Shown: positions 1-6,485, numbered from the stretch's first letter. The stretch: 11,871 bases of DNA from Methanosaeta sp. UBA80 (GCA_002505805.1 DAWB01000230.1:574-12444), one strand, 5' to 3'. The notes: generated from the sequence alone by a model not told the origin. Numbers and translations are program-made.

Positions 1-518
1 TGCTCGAATCCCTGCTCCACCCTATAGAATATGGCCCGAGCCCCGTATAGAGAGGCCCAGCACTTGCGAACTGCATTAAAGACCTCCTCCGCTCCCCGCA
101 TATTGAGGTAGGTCTCCTGCTGACCGGCGAAGCTGGCATCGGGGAGATCCTCTGCCGTGGCGCTGGAGCGGACCGCCACAAAGACCTGCTTTCCTTCCTG
201 CTGGCAGAGCTCCTCATAGCGGGACTTTATGGCCTTTTCGATGTCCTCAGGAACTTTCGCTTCCATTATCAGCTTCTTGGCGGTCATTTCGGCATTGTGC
301 AGCTGTACCTCCTGGTTGACATCGACATCAAGAGCCTTGAAGATCTTCTTGGCTATGCCTGCCCGGTTGATGAAATCCCGAAAGGCCTGTGCTGTGACTG
401 CGAATCCGCCAGGCACGGGAACGCCGATGTTTATCATCTCACCCAGGCTGGCACCTTTGCCGCCCACGAGGGAAAGATTGTCCTTCCCCACATCCTTCAG
501 CCAAACAACAGAGTCCAT
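1..518 (-). CDS. ppsA: Phosphoenolpyruvate synthase, N-terminal part (cut by window edge)
   Basis: Phosphoenolpyruvate synthase converts pyruvate, ATP and water to PEP, AMP and phosphate, the entry into gluconeogenesis for an organism growing on acetate or CO2. Only the first 172 residues lie in the window; the frame runs open off the left edge. The visible part is the pyruvate-phosphate-dikinase-type ATP-binding domain: the glycine-rich LVGGKGASLGEM at residues 17-28, PVPGGFAVT at 34-42, and the diagnostic VRSSATAEDLPDASFAGQQ at 116-134. The ATG at 518 is chosen because a second ATG at 535 runs into a TAG after two codons. No convincing ribosome binding site precedes it. It is divergent from moeA across 163 bp holding several TATA-like stretches. 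PEP synthase rather than pyruvate phosphate dikinase is inferred from the short N-terminus and the motif wording. Confidence 0.93.
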   Translation of the reverse strand, partial: MDSVVWLKDVGKDNLSLVGGKGASLGEMINIGVPVPGGFAVTAQAFRDFINRAGIAKKIFKALDVDVNQEVQLHNAEMTAKKLIMEAKVPEDIEKAIKSRYEELCQQEGKQVFVAVRSSATAEDLPDASFAGQQETYLNMRGAEEVFNAVRKCWASLYGARAIFYRVEQGFE

Positions 519-618
519 GCAGTTATCTACCCCATATGATGAATATCCATCGGAAGATCGTCCTTCTGAGAGGTTTAATGTCTGCCCATCCCTCCCTCAT
601 GACATTATATGAAGCTTT

Positions 619-641
619 CACAGGATATATAGAGTATATAC
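619..641. promoter_or_regulatory. Divergent TATA-rich promoter region of ppsA and moeA
   Basis: GATATATAG at 624-632 and GTATATAC at 634-641 are TATA-box-like. On the plus strand they would place moeA transcription starts near 650-665, giving a short leader before the ATG at 682. Because these stretches are nearly self-complementary they could also serve the minus strand. Other minus-strand TATA candidates for ppsA lie at about 604-611 and 571-580. Inferred from sequence only. Confidence 0.5.
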
Positions 642-681
642 AATAGGATTTATCCCCTAGGAGAAAAGAAGTTCCTCTGCC

Positions 682-1833
682 ATGTTCAAGAGATTTTCTG
701 GGGCTGCGGATGCACTGGATATGCTTATCAGCCGCTCTCAGCCCTTGCAGCGCACAGAGCAGCTTCCGACCCTACGGGGGGAGGGAAGGGTTCTGGCCCA
801 GGACATATTCTCTCCCCTCAGCCTTCCTGGATTTGATCGCGCCGCCATGGACGGCTTTGCGGTTCGATCCGAGGAGACCAAGGGAGCCCGCCCCCATGCC
901 CCTGTATTTCTGGAGAGATTCGAGCCCGTCAGGACAGGCATGCCTGTTCCTGCCCCATATGATTCTGTGGTGATGCTTGAGGATTCCATACGGCGTGGCA
1001 GCGTACTGGAGACAACAGCTCAACTTCATCCTTTCAAGAACGTCTCCCGCATAGGGGAGGACATCGCCGCCGGCGAGAAGATCTTTTCCCGGGGGCATAC
1101 TCTGAGGCCGCCTGATCTATCTCTTCTTTCTGCTTTAGCTATAGAAGAGGTCGAGGTCTATCAGAGGCCGAAGGTGGCCATCATCCCTACAGGAGGTGAG
1201 CTGCTGGATATAGGCTCGCGCCCCATTCAGCCGGGGGAGGCCTATGAGATCAACTCCATTATGGCCCGGCTCTATGCCCAGAAGTGGGGAGCATCAGTGC
1301 ACAAGACGGATATCATTCCTGATGATGAGGGTCTCATTCGCGAGGCCATAGCCGCAAACAAAAAAGCGGATCTGATCATCATCATCGGCGGGACCTCGGT
1401 TGGAGAGAGGGATTATGTGCCCCGAATCCTGGCCGAGATGGGAGAGCTGCTGGTTCATGGAGTGCGCCTTCAGCCAGGAAAGCCCACCGCCATAGGCGTT
1501 GTAGCCGAAACGCCTGTGGTCTGCCTGCCCGGCTATCCCGTGGCCATGCTCTTCGATCTCTACTTATTCGTTCGACCGGCTCTGCAGAGGATCGGCAATC
1601 GTTGCGATCCCCAGCCCAAGGTCAGGGCTGTTCTGACCAGGAAGATCCCCTCCCGACCTGGATATCTCAGTCTGGTGAGGGTGGCCCTTCAGGGAGAGCA
1701 GGCCGAGCCCATCATGATCTCCGGGGCGGGAATCCTCAGCTCCGTGGCCAGATCGGATGGCTTTGTTCTGGTATCCGAGGCCAAGGAAGGGCTGGAGGCG
1801 GGAGAGACTGTGGATGTGTTTATATTCGAGTAG
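682..1833 (+). CDS. moeA: Molybdopterin molybdenumtransferase MoeA
   Basis: MoeA inserts molybdate (or tungstate) into adenylylated molybdopterin, the last step in making the basic Mo/W cofactor. In methanogens that cofactor is needed for formylmethanofuran dehydrogenase. The protein has 383 residues, close to the usual archaeal length. Order of parts: N-terminal MoeA domains I/II with LPGFDRAAMDGFA at residues 48-60, including the conserved Asp57; the MoCF-binding domain at about 162-303 with PTGGELLD (169-176), IIGGTSVGERDYV (234-246), LQPGKPTAIG (263-272) and LPGYPVAM (282-289); then a C-terminal beta domain at about 310-383. The ATG at 682 gives a family-typical N-terminus. A GGAG lies at 660-663, 18 nt upstream, too far to be a normal ribosome binding site, so the mRNA may have a short leader without one. 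It is followed by a 377-bp gap and appears monocistronic. Confidence 0.95.
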   Translation: MFKRFSGAADALDMLISRSQPLQRTEQLPTLRGEGRVLAQDIFSPLSLPGFDRAAMDGFAVRSEETKGARPHAPVFLERFEPVRTGMPVPAPYDSVVMLEDSIRRGSVLETTAQLHPFKNVSRIGEDIAAGEKIFSRGHTLRPPDLSLLSALAIEEVEVYQRPKVAIIPTGGELLDIGSRPIQPGEAYEINSIMARLYAQKWGASVHKTDIIPDDEGLIREAIAANKKADLIIIIGGTSVGERDYVPRILAEMGELLVHGVRLQPGKPTAIGVVAETPVVCLPGYPVAMLFDLYLFVRPALQRIGNRCDPQPKVRAVLTRKIPSRPGYLSLVRVALQGEQAEPIMISGAGILSSVARSDGFVLVSEAKEGLEAGETVDVFIFE

Positions 1834-2210
1834 CTTGGTATAGCCCCCACCGCTCAGGGCCATGAATCATTGGGGATCTGATTTATCTGTGCGAGAGGAA
1901 CTCAGGCTTGAGAACTGCATAATCCATCAGTTATTGAAGAGTCTGCTGATTCGCATCCATCGATTTTTGTTTAAACATTTATAAGCTAGGCAATGAGCAT
2001 CGTCTAAAGCATTCTGATTCAAGGGGGACAAACCAATGAAATGAGTCAAGATGCAGATGAGTCCTGACTGAGCATATAAGATCCTATCCGGAGAAATAAG
2101 GTCTAGATGTCGCCACAACCTGGTCAATAATTTTAAATACTATCTTAGTGGTAATAATAACTTTAAGGGCAAGATCTTATTTTGGTTCTAATCTGACTGT
2201 GGTGAAAGAT
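1834..2210. other. Long intergenic region with stacked TATA-like elements
   Basis: No convincing gene was found in these 377 bases. A T-rich run, TTTTTGTTT, at 1964-1972 could end moeA transcription in the archaeal manner. Three plus-strand TATA-like sequences follow: TTTATAAG at 1978-1985, CATATAAG at 2073-2080 and TTTTAAATA at 2131-2139. Only the last sits at a natural distance for the 73-residue gene at 2211, leaving a leader of about 50 nt. The other two could drive a longer leader or an unrecognised small RNA, or be chance in AT-rich sequence. A 66-codon minus-strand frame (1927-2127) has no recognisable content or ribosome binding site. Confidence 0.4.
2131..2139 (+). promoter_or_regulatory. 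TATA box for the 73-residue protein / serine peptidase pair
   Basis: TTTTAAATA matches an archaeal TATA box. A start about 25 nt downstream, near 2160, would give a leader of roughly 50 nt before the GGTGA at 2201-2205 and the ATG at 2211. With only 20 bp between the two genes, this promoter probably serves both. Confidence 0.5.
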
Positions 2211-2432
2211 ATGGGCATAAAATCTGTAAAAAGAAAATTCGAGGACCAGCTTATGACTCTGCCCAATGTTACAGGCGTCGGCATTGGAGAGCATTCGGGA
2301 AGGGAGATCATCATTGTTTTTGTATCTCATAAGGTCCCCAAGGAGGAGCTTGATCCCAGGGAGTTGATTCCCAAGTCTCTGGAAGGATATGAGGTTCATG
2401 TCGATGAGATAGGCGCTGTAACTGCTCAGTAA
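2211..2432 (+). CDS. Small protein resembling the N-terminal domain of the adjacent serine peptidase
   Basis: This 73-residue protein has no signal peptide and no membrane segment. The frame can be extended to an ATG at 2148, but the ATG at 2211 is chosen because GGTGA (2201-2205) lies five bases before it. Residues 14-70 resemble residues 28-94 of the next gene product: NVTGVGIG against NVVGIASG, VSHKVPKEELDPRELIP against VSQKLEESELDPDDVVP, then a short Gly-containing segment ending in DEIG or LAIG. From memory, this GVGxG...V.V..K....L.P...IP domain occurs at the N-terminus of many bacterial trypsin-like proteins. Here it stands alone, 20 bp upstream of the full-length peptidase, so both are probably co-transcribed. 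It may be a detached propeptide, an inhibitor or a chaperone of the peptidase. These are inferences from domain sharing only. Confidence 0.85.
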   Translation: MGIKSVKRKFEDQLMTLPNVTGVGIGEHSGREIIIVFVSHKVPKEELDPRELIPKSLEGYEVHVDEIGAVTAQ

Positions 2433-2452
2433 ATAAATCGAGGGGTATTGAG

Positions 2453-3499
2453 ATGAAATACGAAAGTAAAGCCATGCTTTCTGCACAGGACCTGATGGGA
2501 GTGCAGAAGGTGCAGAAGACTGCGGTTGTCGAACTCATGAATATGGAGCAACCTCATTCCAATGTGGTGGGAATAGCAAGTGGAGTGAAATGGTCCAAAG
2601 GCCAACCGACAGGTAAGGCGGCCGTGCTCGTTTTGGTCTCCCAGAAGCTTGAGGAGAGCGAGCTGGATCCTGATGATGTTGTGCCCAAGGAGATCGATGG
2701 CATCCCCACAGACGTTCTGGCTATAGGATATCCTTATGCGGGAGGATGCGATGCTTCTGATGCAGGCATTCAGACCCTGGCCAAAAGGGTTCGCCCGGCC
2801 AAGGGCGGATACAGCGTGGGGCATTACCAGATCACAGCCGGGACCATTGCCACTGGCGTTTACGATATCCTGCCCGGAGGAACGGTCAGCCCTCCCACGC
2901 ATGGAATCGGCATTCCTTCCAAGAGCTACATTCTGAGCAACAACCATGTCCTTGCCAACAGCAACAACGCCTCCATCGGCGATCCCATACTCCAGCCTGG
3001 ACCTTATGACGGAGGATCCGCTCCTGCAGATGTCATCGGCAATCTGAGCCGATTCATACCCATAACCTTCGAGCCGCCCACGCCGAGGTCTCAGCACAAC
3101 AACCTGGTGGATGCTGCGGTGGCGGAGGTACCATTCCACGATATTGATAGAGAGGTTTTCTGGATTGGGGACATCAAGGGCTGGCGCAGAAAGAACAAGG
3201 TCCATGTGGGCGATTTGATTAAGAAGACCGGACGCACCACCAACTTTACCGTGGGCCGGATCACAGCCATGAATGCCACTATCGATGTGGGATACGGTGG
3301 AGGAAGGGTGGCCAGGTTCAAGAATCAGTTTGTCTCCACGGCTTTGTCTGCAGGTGGTGACTCAGGATCTCTGGTCACATCCCTGGACAATATCGCGGTT
3401 GGACTGCTGTTTGCAGGCTCGGAGACCGCTACGATCATAAATCCGATAGAAAGCGTCCGCTCTCTGCTGAATGTGGAGGTGGCTGAACAGATTTTATGA
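2453..3499 (+). CDS. Trypsin-fold serine peptidase with GVGxG-type N-terminal domain
   Basis: The 348-residue product has two parts. Residues about 24-95 form the small N-terminal domain shared with the upstream 73-residue protein. Residues about 120-345 form a chymotrypsin-like peptidase domain with a complete apparent triad: His165 in LSNNHVLAN (161-169), Asp220 in NNLVDAAVAEV (216-226) and Ser304 in GGDSGSLV (301-308). Spacing and order fit the S1 clan. No signal peptide or membrane segment is present, so it is predicted to act inside the cell or to leave by an unrecognised route. The ATG at 2453 has GAGGGG at 2440-2445 as ribosome binding site. The natural substrate is unknown. The N-terminal domain may act as a pro-region released on activation, or as a fixed regulatory domain. 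Related bacterial proteins are often annotated only as trypsin-like peptidase or hypothetical. Confidence 0.88.
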   Translation: MKYESKAMLSAQDLMGVQKVQKTAVVELMNMEQPHSNVVGIASGVKWSKGQPTGKAAVLVLVSQKLEESELDPDDVVPKEIDGIPTDVLAIGYPYAGGCDASDAGIQTLAKRVRPAKGGYSVGHYQITAGTIATGVYDILPGGTVSPPTHGIGIPSKSYILSNNHVLANSNNASIGDPILQPGPYDGGSAPADVIGNLSRFIPITFEPPTPRSQHNNLVDAAVAEVPFHDIDREVFWIGDIKGWRRKNKVHVGDLIKKTGRTTNFTVGRITAMNATIDVGYGGGRVARFKNQFVSTALSAGGDSGSLVTSLDNIAVGLLFAGSETATIINPIESVRSLLNVEVAEQIL

Positions 3500-3547
3500 G
3501 AGCCATAGACCTATCCAAAATTTGCAGAAACAATTAGGGCGATAGCA

Positions 3548-3581
3548 AGATGGCAGGCGTTTTTTATAAGGCCTGCCATTT
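3548..3581 (+). terminator. Hairpin with T-run after the serine peptidase gene
   Basis: ATGGCAGGC at 3550-3558 pairs perfectly with GCCTGCCAT at 3571-3579, extendable by a G-T and an A-T pair. The 12-nt loop contains six Ts (3560-3565). It lies about 50 bp after the peptidase stop codon. A T-run fits archaeal termination on the plus strand, but it sits in the loop rather than after the stem, so this is not a bacterial-style terminator. Confidence 0.5.
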
Positions 3582-3590
3582 GCCTTTAAA

Positions 3591-3640
3591 CCGGCCTCAG
3601 GCCGGAAAGTACAAGCGAGCCGGCCTTTCTCGTCCGGCTC
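3591..3640. repeat. Two GC-rich inverted repeats with alternative pairing
   Basis: CCGGCCT-C-AGGCCGG (3591-3605) is a perfect 15-base palindrome around one centre base. GAGCCGG at 3617-3623 pairs with CCGGCTC at 3634-3640 across a 10-base loop. In addition AGGCCGG (3599-3605) is complementary to CCGGCCT (3620-3626), so the two hairpins and a middle stem are mutually exclusive. They lie between convergent genes, just past the rps3ae stop codon on the minus strand, and may form its mRNA 3' end. The motif could instead be a dispersed chromosomal repeat. Confidence 0.5.
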
Positions 3641-3672
3641 ACAAGAACTGCTTACAGAGAACGTCTCAAGAT

Positions 3673-4302
3673 TCAGGCAGTTGGAGCTTCAGGCGCTGGC
3701 GAGGGTGCCGGTGCAGATACGCTGGGCTCGGTTACAATCTCCGTTTTGCGCACCTCTACCCTTCGCAGAGGGTAAATCATCTTGGCCTCTTTATAGATAT
3801 CTAGTGAAATCTTGCCGCCCACTGCATCCTGTATCAATTGATTCAGGTCCAAGCTCTTGGATCTCTCCAAGATGACCTTCTTGGATAGCTCCCGGATGCT
3901 CTTGACCTGGTTGGCCCTTGCTCTCTTCACCGTGAAGCAGCTGGGCTTGACCCTCACCTGATAGCCGTCGGTGGTGGTGACATCCACAATGGCATCTATT
4001 CTGGATGTCCTTCTCTTGACCAGAGAGCGCAGATAGTCCGAGGTCATCTCGTGGCCCAGGAATTTGGTGTACGCCGAGTCGCCGGCGACGCGATCTACTC
4101 TGAACTTGAGCTTTGTATTCTGCTTAGAGAAATTGTTGGTGAGATCCCCCAGGGTGGTCTCAACAATCCTGCCCACGATCCTCTCCGGATCGTTGGCGAT
4201 GGTCTCGCCGAAGGGAGACCTTCCGAACATCTCCGGGCTTACAACCTTGTACCACAGCTTGGCCTTTCTGCTGTCAGCCTTTCTTTGTGATCTTCTAGCC
4301 AA
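3673..4302 (-). CDS. rps3ae: 30S ribosomal protein S3Ae (eS1)
   Basis: This small-subunit ribosomal protein, shared by archaea and eukaryotes, lies near the mRNA exit and the platform of the 30S subunit. The product is 209 residues, typical of the archaeal family. It begins with the basic ARRSQRKADSRKAKLWYKV (residues 2-20), then VSPEMFGRSPFGETIA (21-36), GDLTNNFSKQNTKLKFRV (52-69) and the RRTSRIDAIVDV block (117-128). It ends in a Pro/Ala-rich tail (about 193-209) that is probably disordered. The start codon is TTG: GGAGG at 4310-4314 lies seven bases upstream and no ATG fits the conserved N-terminus. A TATA box at 4351-4360 gives it its own promoter, although the upstream peptidase gene runs the same way 119 bp away. 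Confidence 0.96.
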   Translation of the reverse strand: MARRSQRKADSRKAKLWYKVVSPEMFGRSPFGETIANDPERIVGRIVETTLGDLTNNFSKQNTKLKFRVDRVAGDSAYTKFLGHEMTSDYLRSLVKRRTSRIDAIVDVTTTDGYQVRVKPSCFTVKRARANQVKSIRELSKKVILERSKSLDLNQLIQDAVGGKISLDIYKEAKMIYPLRRVEVRKTEIVTEPSVSAPAPSPAPEAPTA

Positions 4303-4350
4303 TAGTCGTCCTCCAAGATAATATTGATCCGAAGACCGTGCATGCTCACT

Positions 4351-4360
4351 CTATTTAAAC
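4351..4360 (-). promoter_or_regulatory. TATA box of rps3ae
   Basis: On the minus strand this reads GTTTAAATAG, a good archaeal TATA box. Transcription would begin near 4330, leaving a leader of about 25-30 nt that contains the GGAGG at 4310-4314 and the TTG start at 4302. Confidence 0.6.
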
Positions 4361-4421
4361 CGATCGCCCAAATAAAAGAAGTGAAGGATCAGGAAATTGT
4401 CTCGCCTGCCTATGAATGGGC

Positions 4422-5762
4422 TCATTTGCGAGTCACTTCGATCAGCACATCGGAGGAATACTTGCTCTTGATCCCTTTCCAGCTTAGCCAGGTTCTGCCG
4501 CCGGAGAGATCCATAACGCTGGCATGCTTCAGACCATCGGCGTTCCGGCTCTGATCGGAGTAATATGTCAATCCTTCTGGGGTCCTCAGCTTATACCCAA
4601 ATCGCTGGCTGCTGGGATAGACGCCTATCTCTCCTGATGCACCATATTTATCTGTTTTTAGCACCCATTTGTCATCCGGCAGGGTTACGCCGAAATCGTA
4701 TATTGCTGTGGGCCGGGAGATCACCCTGGCGCTGAATGCCCTGGGCAAAGGGACCGGGTCTGATGCAGGGGCAATTTCCACCGCATAGAAGGGAAATTCG
4801 CTTCCTATTCCGCATTGATCATATGCGATCCGGCAGAATCCCCCATCACCCCATGACCTGGACCAGGAGTTCTTGACTATCCAGCATCCTGCTGCATCAT
4901 CATAACCCACCAGGCATATGGCATGGTTGCCGTAAAAGCTTCCCCACTCCTGGCTGTAAATCTTATTGCTATCTACCCAGTAAAAATCCTCATAGACAGA
5001 CATGCCGCTCATGAGGGGGCCTCTTTTTGATATATGCTCTTTCGCCTCGGATGAGGTGTAAATCTTCTTCCAGGAGGATATTCTATAAAGTGGTGAGGTG
5101 CACAGGGTTGATTTCAGGTAAGGGCAGCATTCCTCTGTAACTGTGCCCTGGTACCGGGCAGCATCGAGAATGCGCTCGAACTGAGAGCCTGAGCTGCAGT
5201 ATCCTCCTCCTTTCTGGAAGAGATACCATTCGGATAAGTCGTAATTGCGGGATGAGTTATTGATCAGCCAGGCGGATTCCTCTGCCGCTAAAGCGGCAAA
5301 GGCAACGCATGCACCGCAGCCGCTCTGGTCTTTGACCGGCGTCACCATGCCTTTGCTTCTCCAGTCCCAGGAGGCGGGATAGGAGATATTGATGCCCGAT
5401 GCCATCATGAGCCGGTTGGCCTCCTCTATCCTAACCCTGTTATCAGCCAGCTCCTCGGCGGTGACAATCAATCCGGTGGGATAATACCTGACTGCTCTTT
5501 CTTCTCCAGTACCTTCCGATGCATTAAGGGATGGCATGGCCCCTTTTGGACGCTTTGAGTCTGCTTTTTGCTTTATGGTCTCTACTTTGTCATTGAGTAG
5601 CTCTGCCTTTTCCCGGCTGCTGCAAAGGATATCCGAGATCTTTTCGCTGTAGCAGAGGGTTGTGCTGTGATCCTCCGAGGCAATCGAAGTGGCGACTATC
5701 AGAGCGGATGCTATAGCACAGAGCATCAGTGCAATACAGATTTCATTTTTTGCTTTCACCAT
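4422..5762 (-). CDS. Secreted papain-like (C1A) cysteine peptidase
   Basis: The 446-residue precursor starts with a signal peptide: Lys residues at 3 and 5, a hydrophobic core at about 9-26 and a likely cleavage near ATSIAS (24-29), so it should act outside the membrane. Residues 30-125 form a pro-region rich in charged residues. The peptidase domain begins at PASWDWRSKG (129-138). Papain signatures are complete: oxyanion Gln146 and catalytic Cys152 in DQSGCGACVAFA (145-156), His280 in GNHAICLVGYDD (278-289) and Asn298 in WIVKNSWSRSWGDGGFCRI (294-312). Extra cysteines suggest disulfides. About 115 residues after 335 form a C-terminal, probably beta-rich, domain of unknown role. The ATG at 5762 has GGAG at 5769-5772. 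The enzyme may degrade extracellular protein or process surface proteins; the substrate cannot be told. It lies upstream of rps3ae on the same strand, with no evident functional link. Confidence 0.93.
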   Translation of the reverse strand: MVKAKNEICIALMLCAIASALIVATSIASEDHSTTLCYSEKISDILCSSREKAELLNDKVETIKQKADSKRPKGAMPSLNASEGTGEERAVRYYPTGLIVTAEELADNRVRIEEANRLMMASGINISYPASWDWRSKGMVTPVKDQSGCGACVAFAALAAEESAWLINNSSRNYDLSEWYLFQKGGGYCSSGSQFERILDAARYQGTVTEECCPYLKSTLCTSPLYRISSWKKIYTSSEAKEHISKRGPLMSGMSVYEDFYWVDSNKIYSQEWGSFYGNHAICLVGYDDAAGCWIVKNSWSRSWGDGGFCRIAYDQCGIGSEFPFYAVEIAPASDPVPLPRAFSARVISRPTAIYDFGVTLPDDKWVLKTDKYGASGEIGVYPSSQRFGYKLRTPEGLTYYSDQSRNADGLKHASVMDLSGGRTWLSWKGIKSKYSSDVLIEVTRK

Positions 5763-5790
5763 TGCCAGCTCCCCGGATATGAAATAGAGT

Positions 5791-5820
5791 TTTATTATAA
5801 ATAGTTTGTTTAATTTTAAT
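5791..5820 (-). promoter_or_regulatory. AT-rich promoter of the C1A peptidase gene
   Basis: On the minus strand, TTTATAATAAA (5791-5801) and ATTAAAATTAAA (5809-5820) are both TATA-like. The first would start transcription near 5770, almost at the GGAG ribosome binding site; the second would allow a leader of about 25 nt. The tract is AT-rich on both strands and could also serve a plus-strand transcript toward 5871. Confidence 0.45.
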
Positions 5821-5968
5821 GTGCCCCTTCTAAGAAAAGCTTAACTTCCTCCAGACCAATCTCATTGGCGATGAGGTCAAGAAGCTCTCTTCCTGATTCC
5901 AGAGCCGGATTCTCGAATCAGTCTGGAAATTCTCCTTTTTCGTCCTCCAGTATCGTTGGCAGTGTTCA
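5816..5968 (-). pseudogene. Possible decayed C-terminal gene remnant
   Basis: Reading the minus strand from 5965 gives 15 codons, ending in KGEFPD, then a TGA at 5918-5920, then 33 more codons ending in a TAA at 5816-5818. The second part, including ESGRELLDLIANEIGLEE, looks like the charged amphipathic end of a real protein and stops just before the promoter of the C1A peptidase gene. There is no start codon or ribosome binding site, and a further stop bounds the frame at 5966-5968. I do not recognise the family. The reading rests only on how protein-like the short translation looks; chance is a serious alternative. Confidence 0.22.
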
Positions 5969-6485
5969 GCTGAAATGGCCGGCTGGCCTCTTCTATGAGA
6001 GAAGAGCCCCTCTGATCCGCACGCTTGTATGCGCTGCATTGGCAGTACTTCTCTTATGCACTCTCTGCATCTGCCAGTCTGCAGAGCGCCCCGAGACCGG
6101 TACCTACATCAGGGACACCACCAGGAATGGATATGGCCTTCTGGTAGTCTACAATAACTGGACCATGGACACTGTGGCCGTTCTCACCGACCGATGGGAC
6201 AAGCCCAAGGTGGCGGTGTACCTGCGGGCCAAGGATGCCCTGGAGATAGAGGGCATAAGAGACGGGCAGTACAGTCTGTACTTCACCATTGGCGACGGCT
6301 GGAATAGCAGTGCCGGAAAGTTCAATCATGTCTACGGCTACTACCACTACAACGATCCCATGATCTTCGAGACCGATGATGTGGGAGACGAGATCGAGTA
6401 CACCATACTGGAACTGGACCTCTATGAGGCCGATGCCACCAACTTCATGCCCGGTCGGTTTCAGTTCCCGGATATAAGCTCTTGA
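5871..6485 (+). CDS. Exported protein of unknown function; start uncertain
   Basis: The reliable part runs from about 6000. A basic stretch YERRAPLIR (residues 42-50 from the ATG at 5871) precedes a hydrophobic segment of about 18 residues (51-68), which looks like a signal peptide or membrane anchor. A compact domain of about 130 residues follows, rich in Tyr, Trp and acidic residues. It contains VVYNNWTMDTVAVLTDRWD (92-110), VAVYLRAKDALEIEGI (114-129) and DGQYSLYFTIGDGWN (131-145), suggesting a secreted beta-sandwich. Similar domains occur as hypothetical exported proteins; I know no assigned function. In-frame starts are only TTG at 5865 and ATG at 5871, leaving about 40 low-complexity residues before the signal peptide. 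ATGs at 5975 and 5995 are out of frame and soon stop. Either the start is unusual, or the 5' end is damaged, or the long N-terminus is real. Confidence 0.7.
   Translation: MRSRSSLPDSRAGFSNQSGNSPFSSSSIVGSVQLKWPAGLFYERRAPLIRTLVCAALAVLLLCTLCICQSAERPETGTYIRDTTRNGYGLLVVYNNWTMDTVAVLTDRWDKPKVAVYLRAKDALEIEGIRDGQYSLYFTIGDGWNSSAGKFNHVYGYYHYNDPMIFETDDVGDEIEYTILELDLYEADATNFMPGRFQFPDISS

Noticed and set aside
229..612. Plus-strand open frames opposite the PEP synthase gene
   Set aside because: They are antisense to a strongly conserved coding region and show no recognisable protein features.
1845..1875. CCCCA...TGGGG inverted repeat after moeA as a terminator
   Set aside because: The stem is only five base pairs with a 21-base loop and no T-run follows it.
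2025..2080. Possible C/D-box guide RNA (ATGAAATGA, CAGATGA and CTGA motifs)
   Set aside because: No full RTGATGA box is present and the spacing between candidate boxes is wrong for a guide RNA.
2426..3205. 259-codon minus-strand open frame
   Set aside because: It lies antisense to the serine peptidase, whose catalytic motifs are unmistakable, and its translation resembles no family.
3550..3804. Plus-strand 84-codon frame across the hairpins
   Set aside because: It starts inside an inverted repeat, has no ribosome binding site and runs antisense into rps3ae.
5830..6039. 69-codon minus-strand frame overlapping the exported-protein 5' end
   Set aside because: The translation looks random; another minus frame in the same stretch is more protein-like, though still weak.
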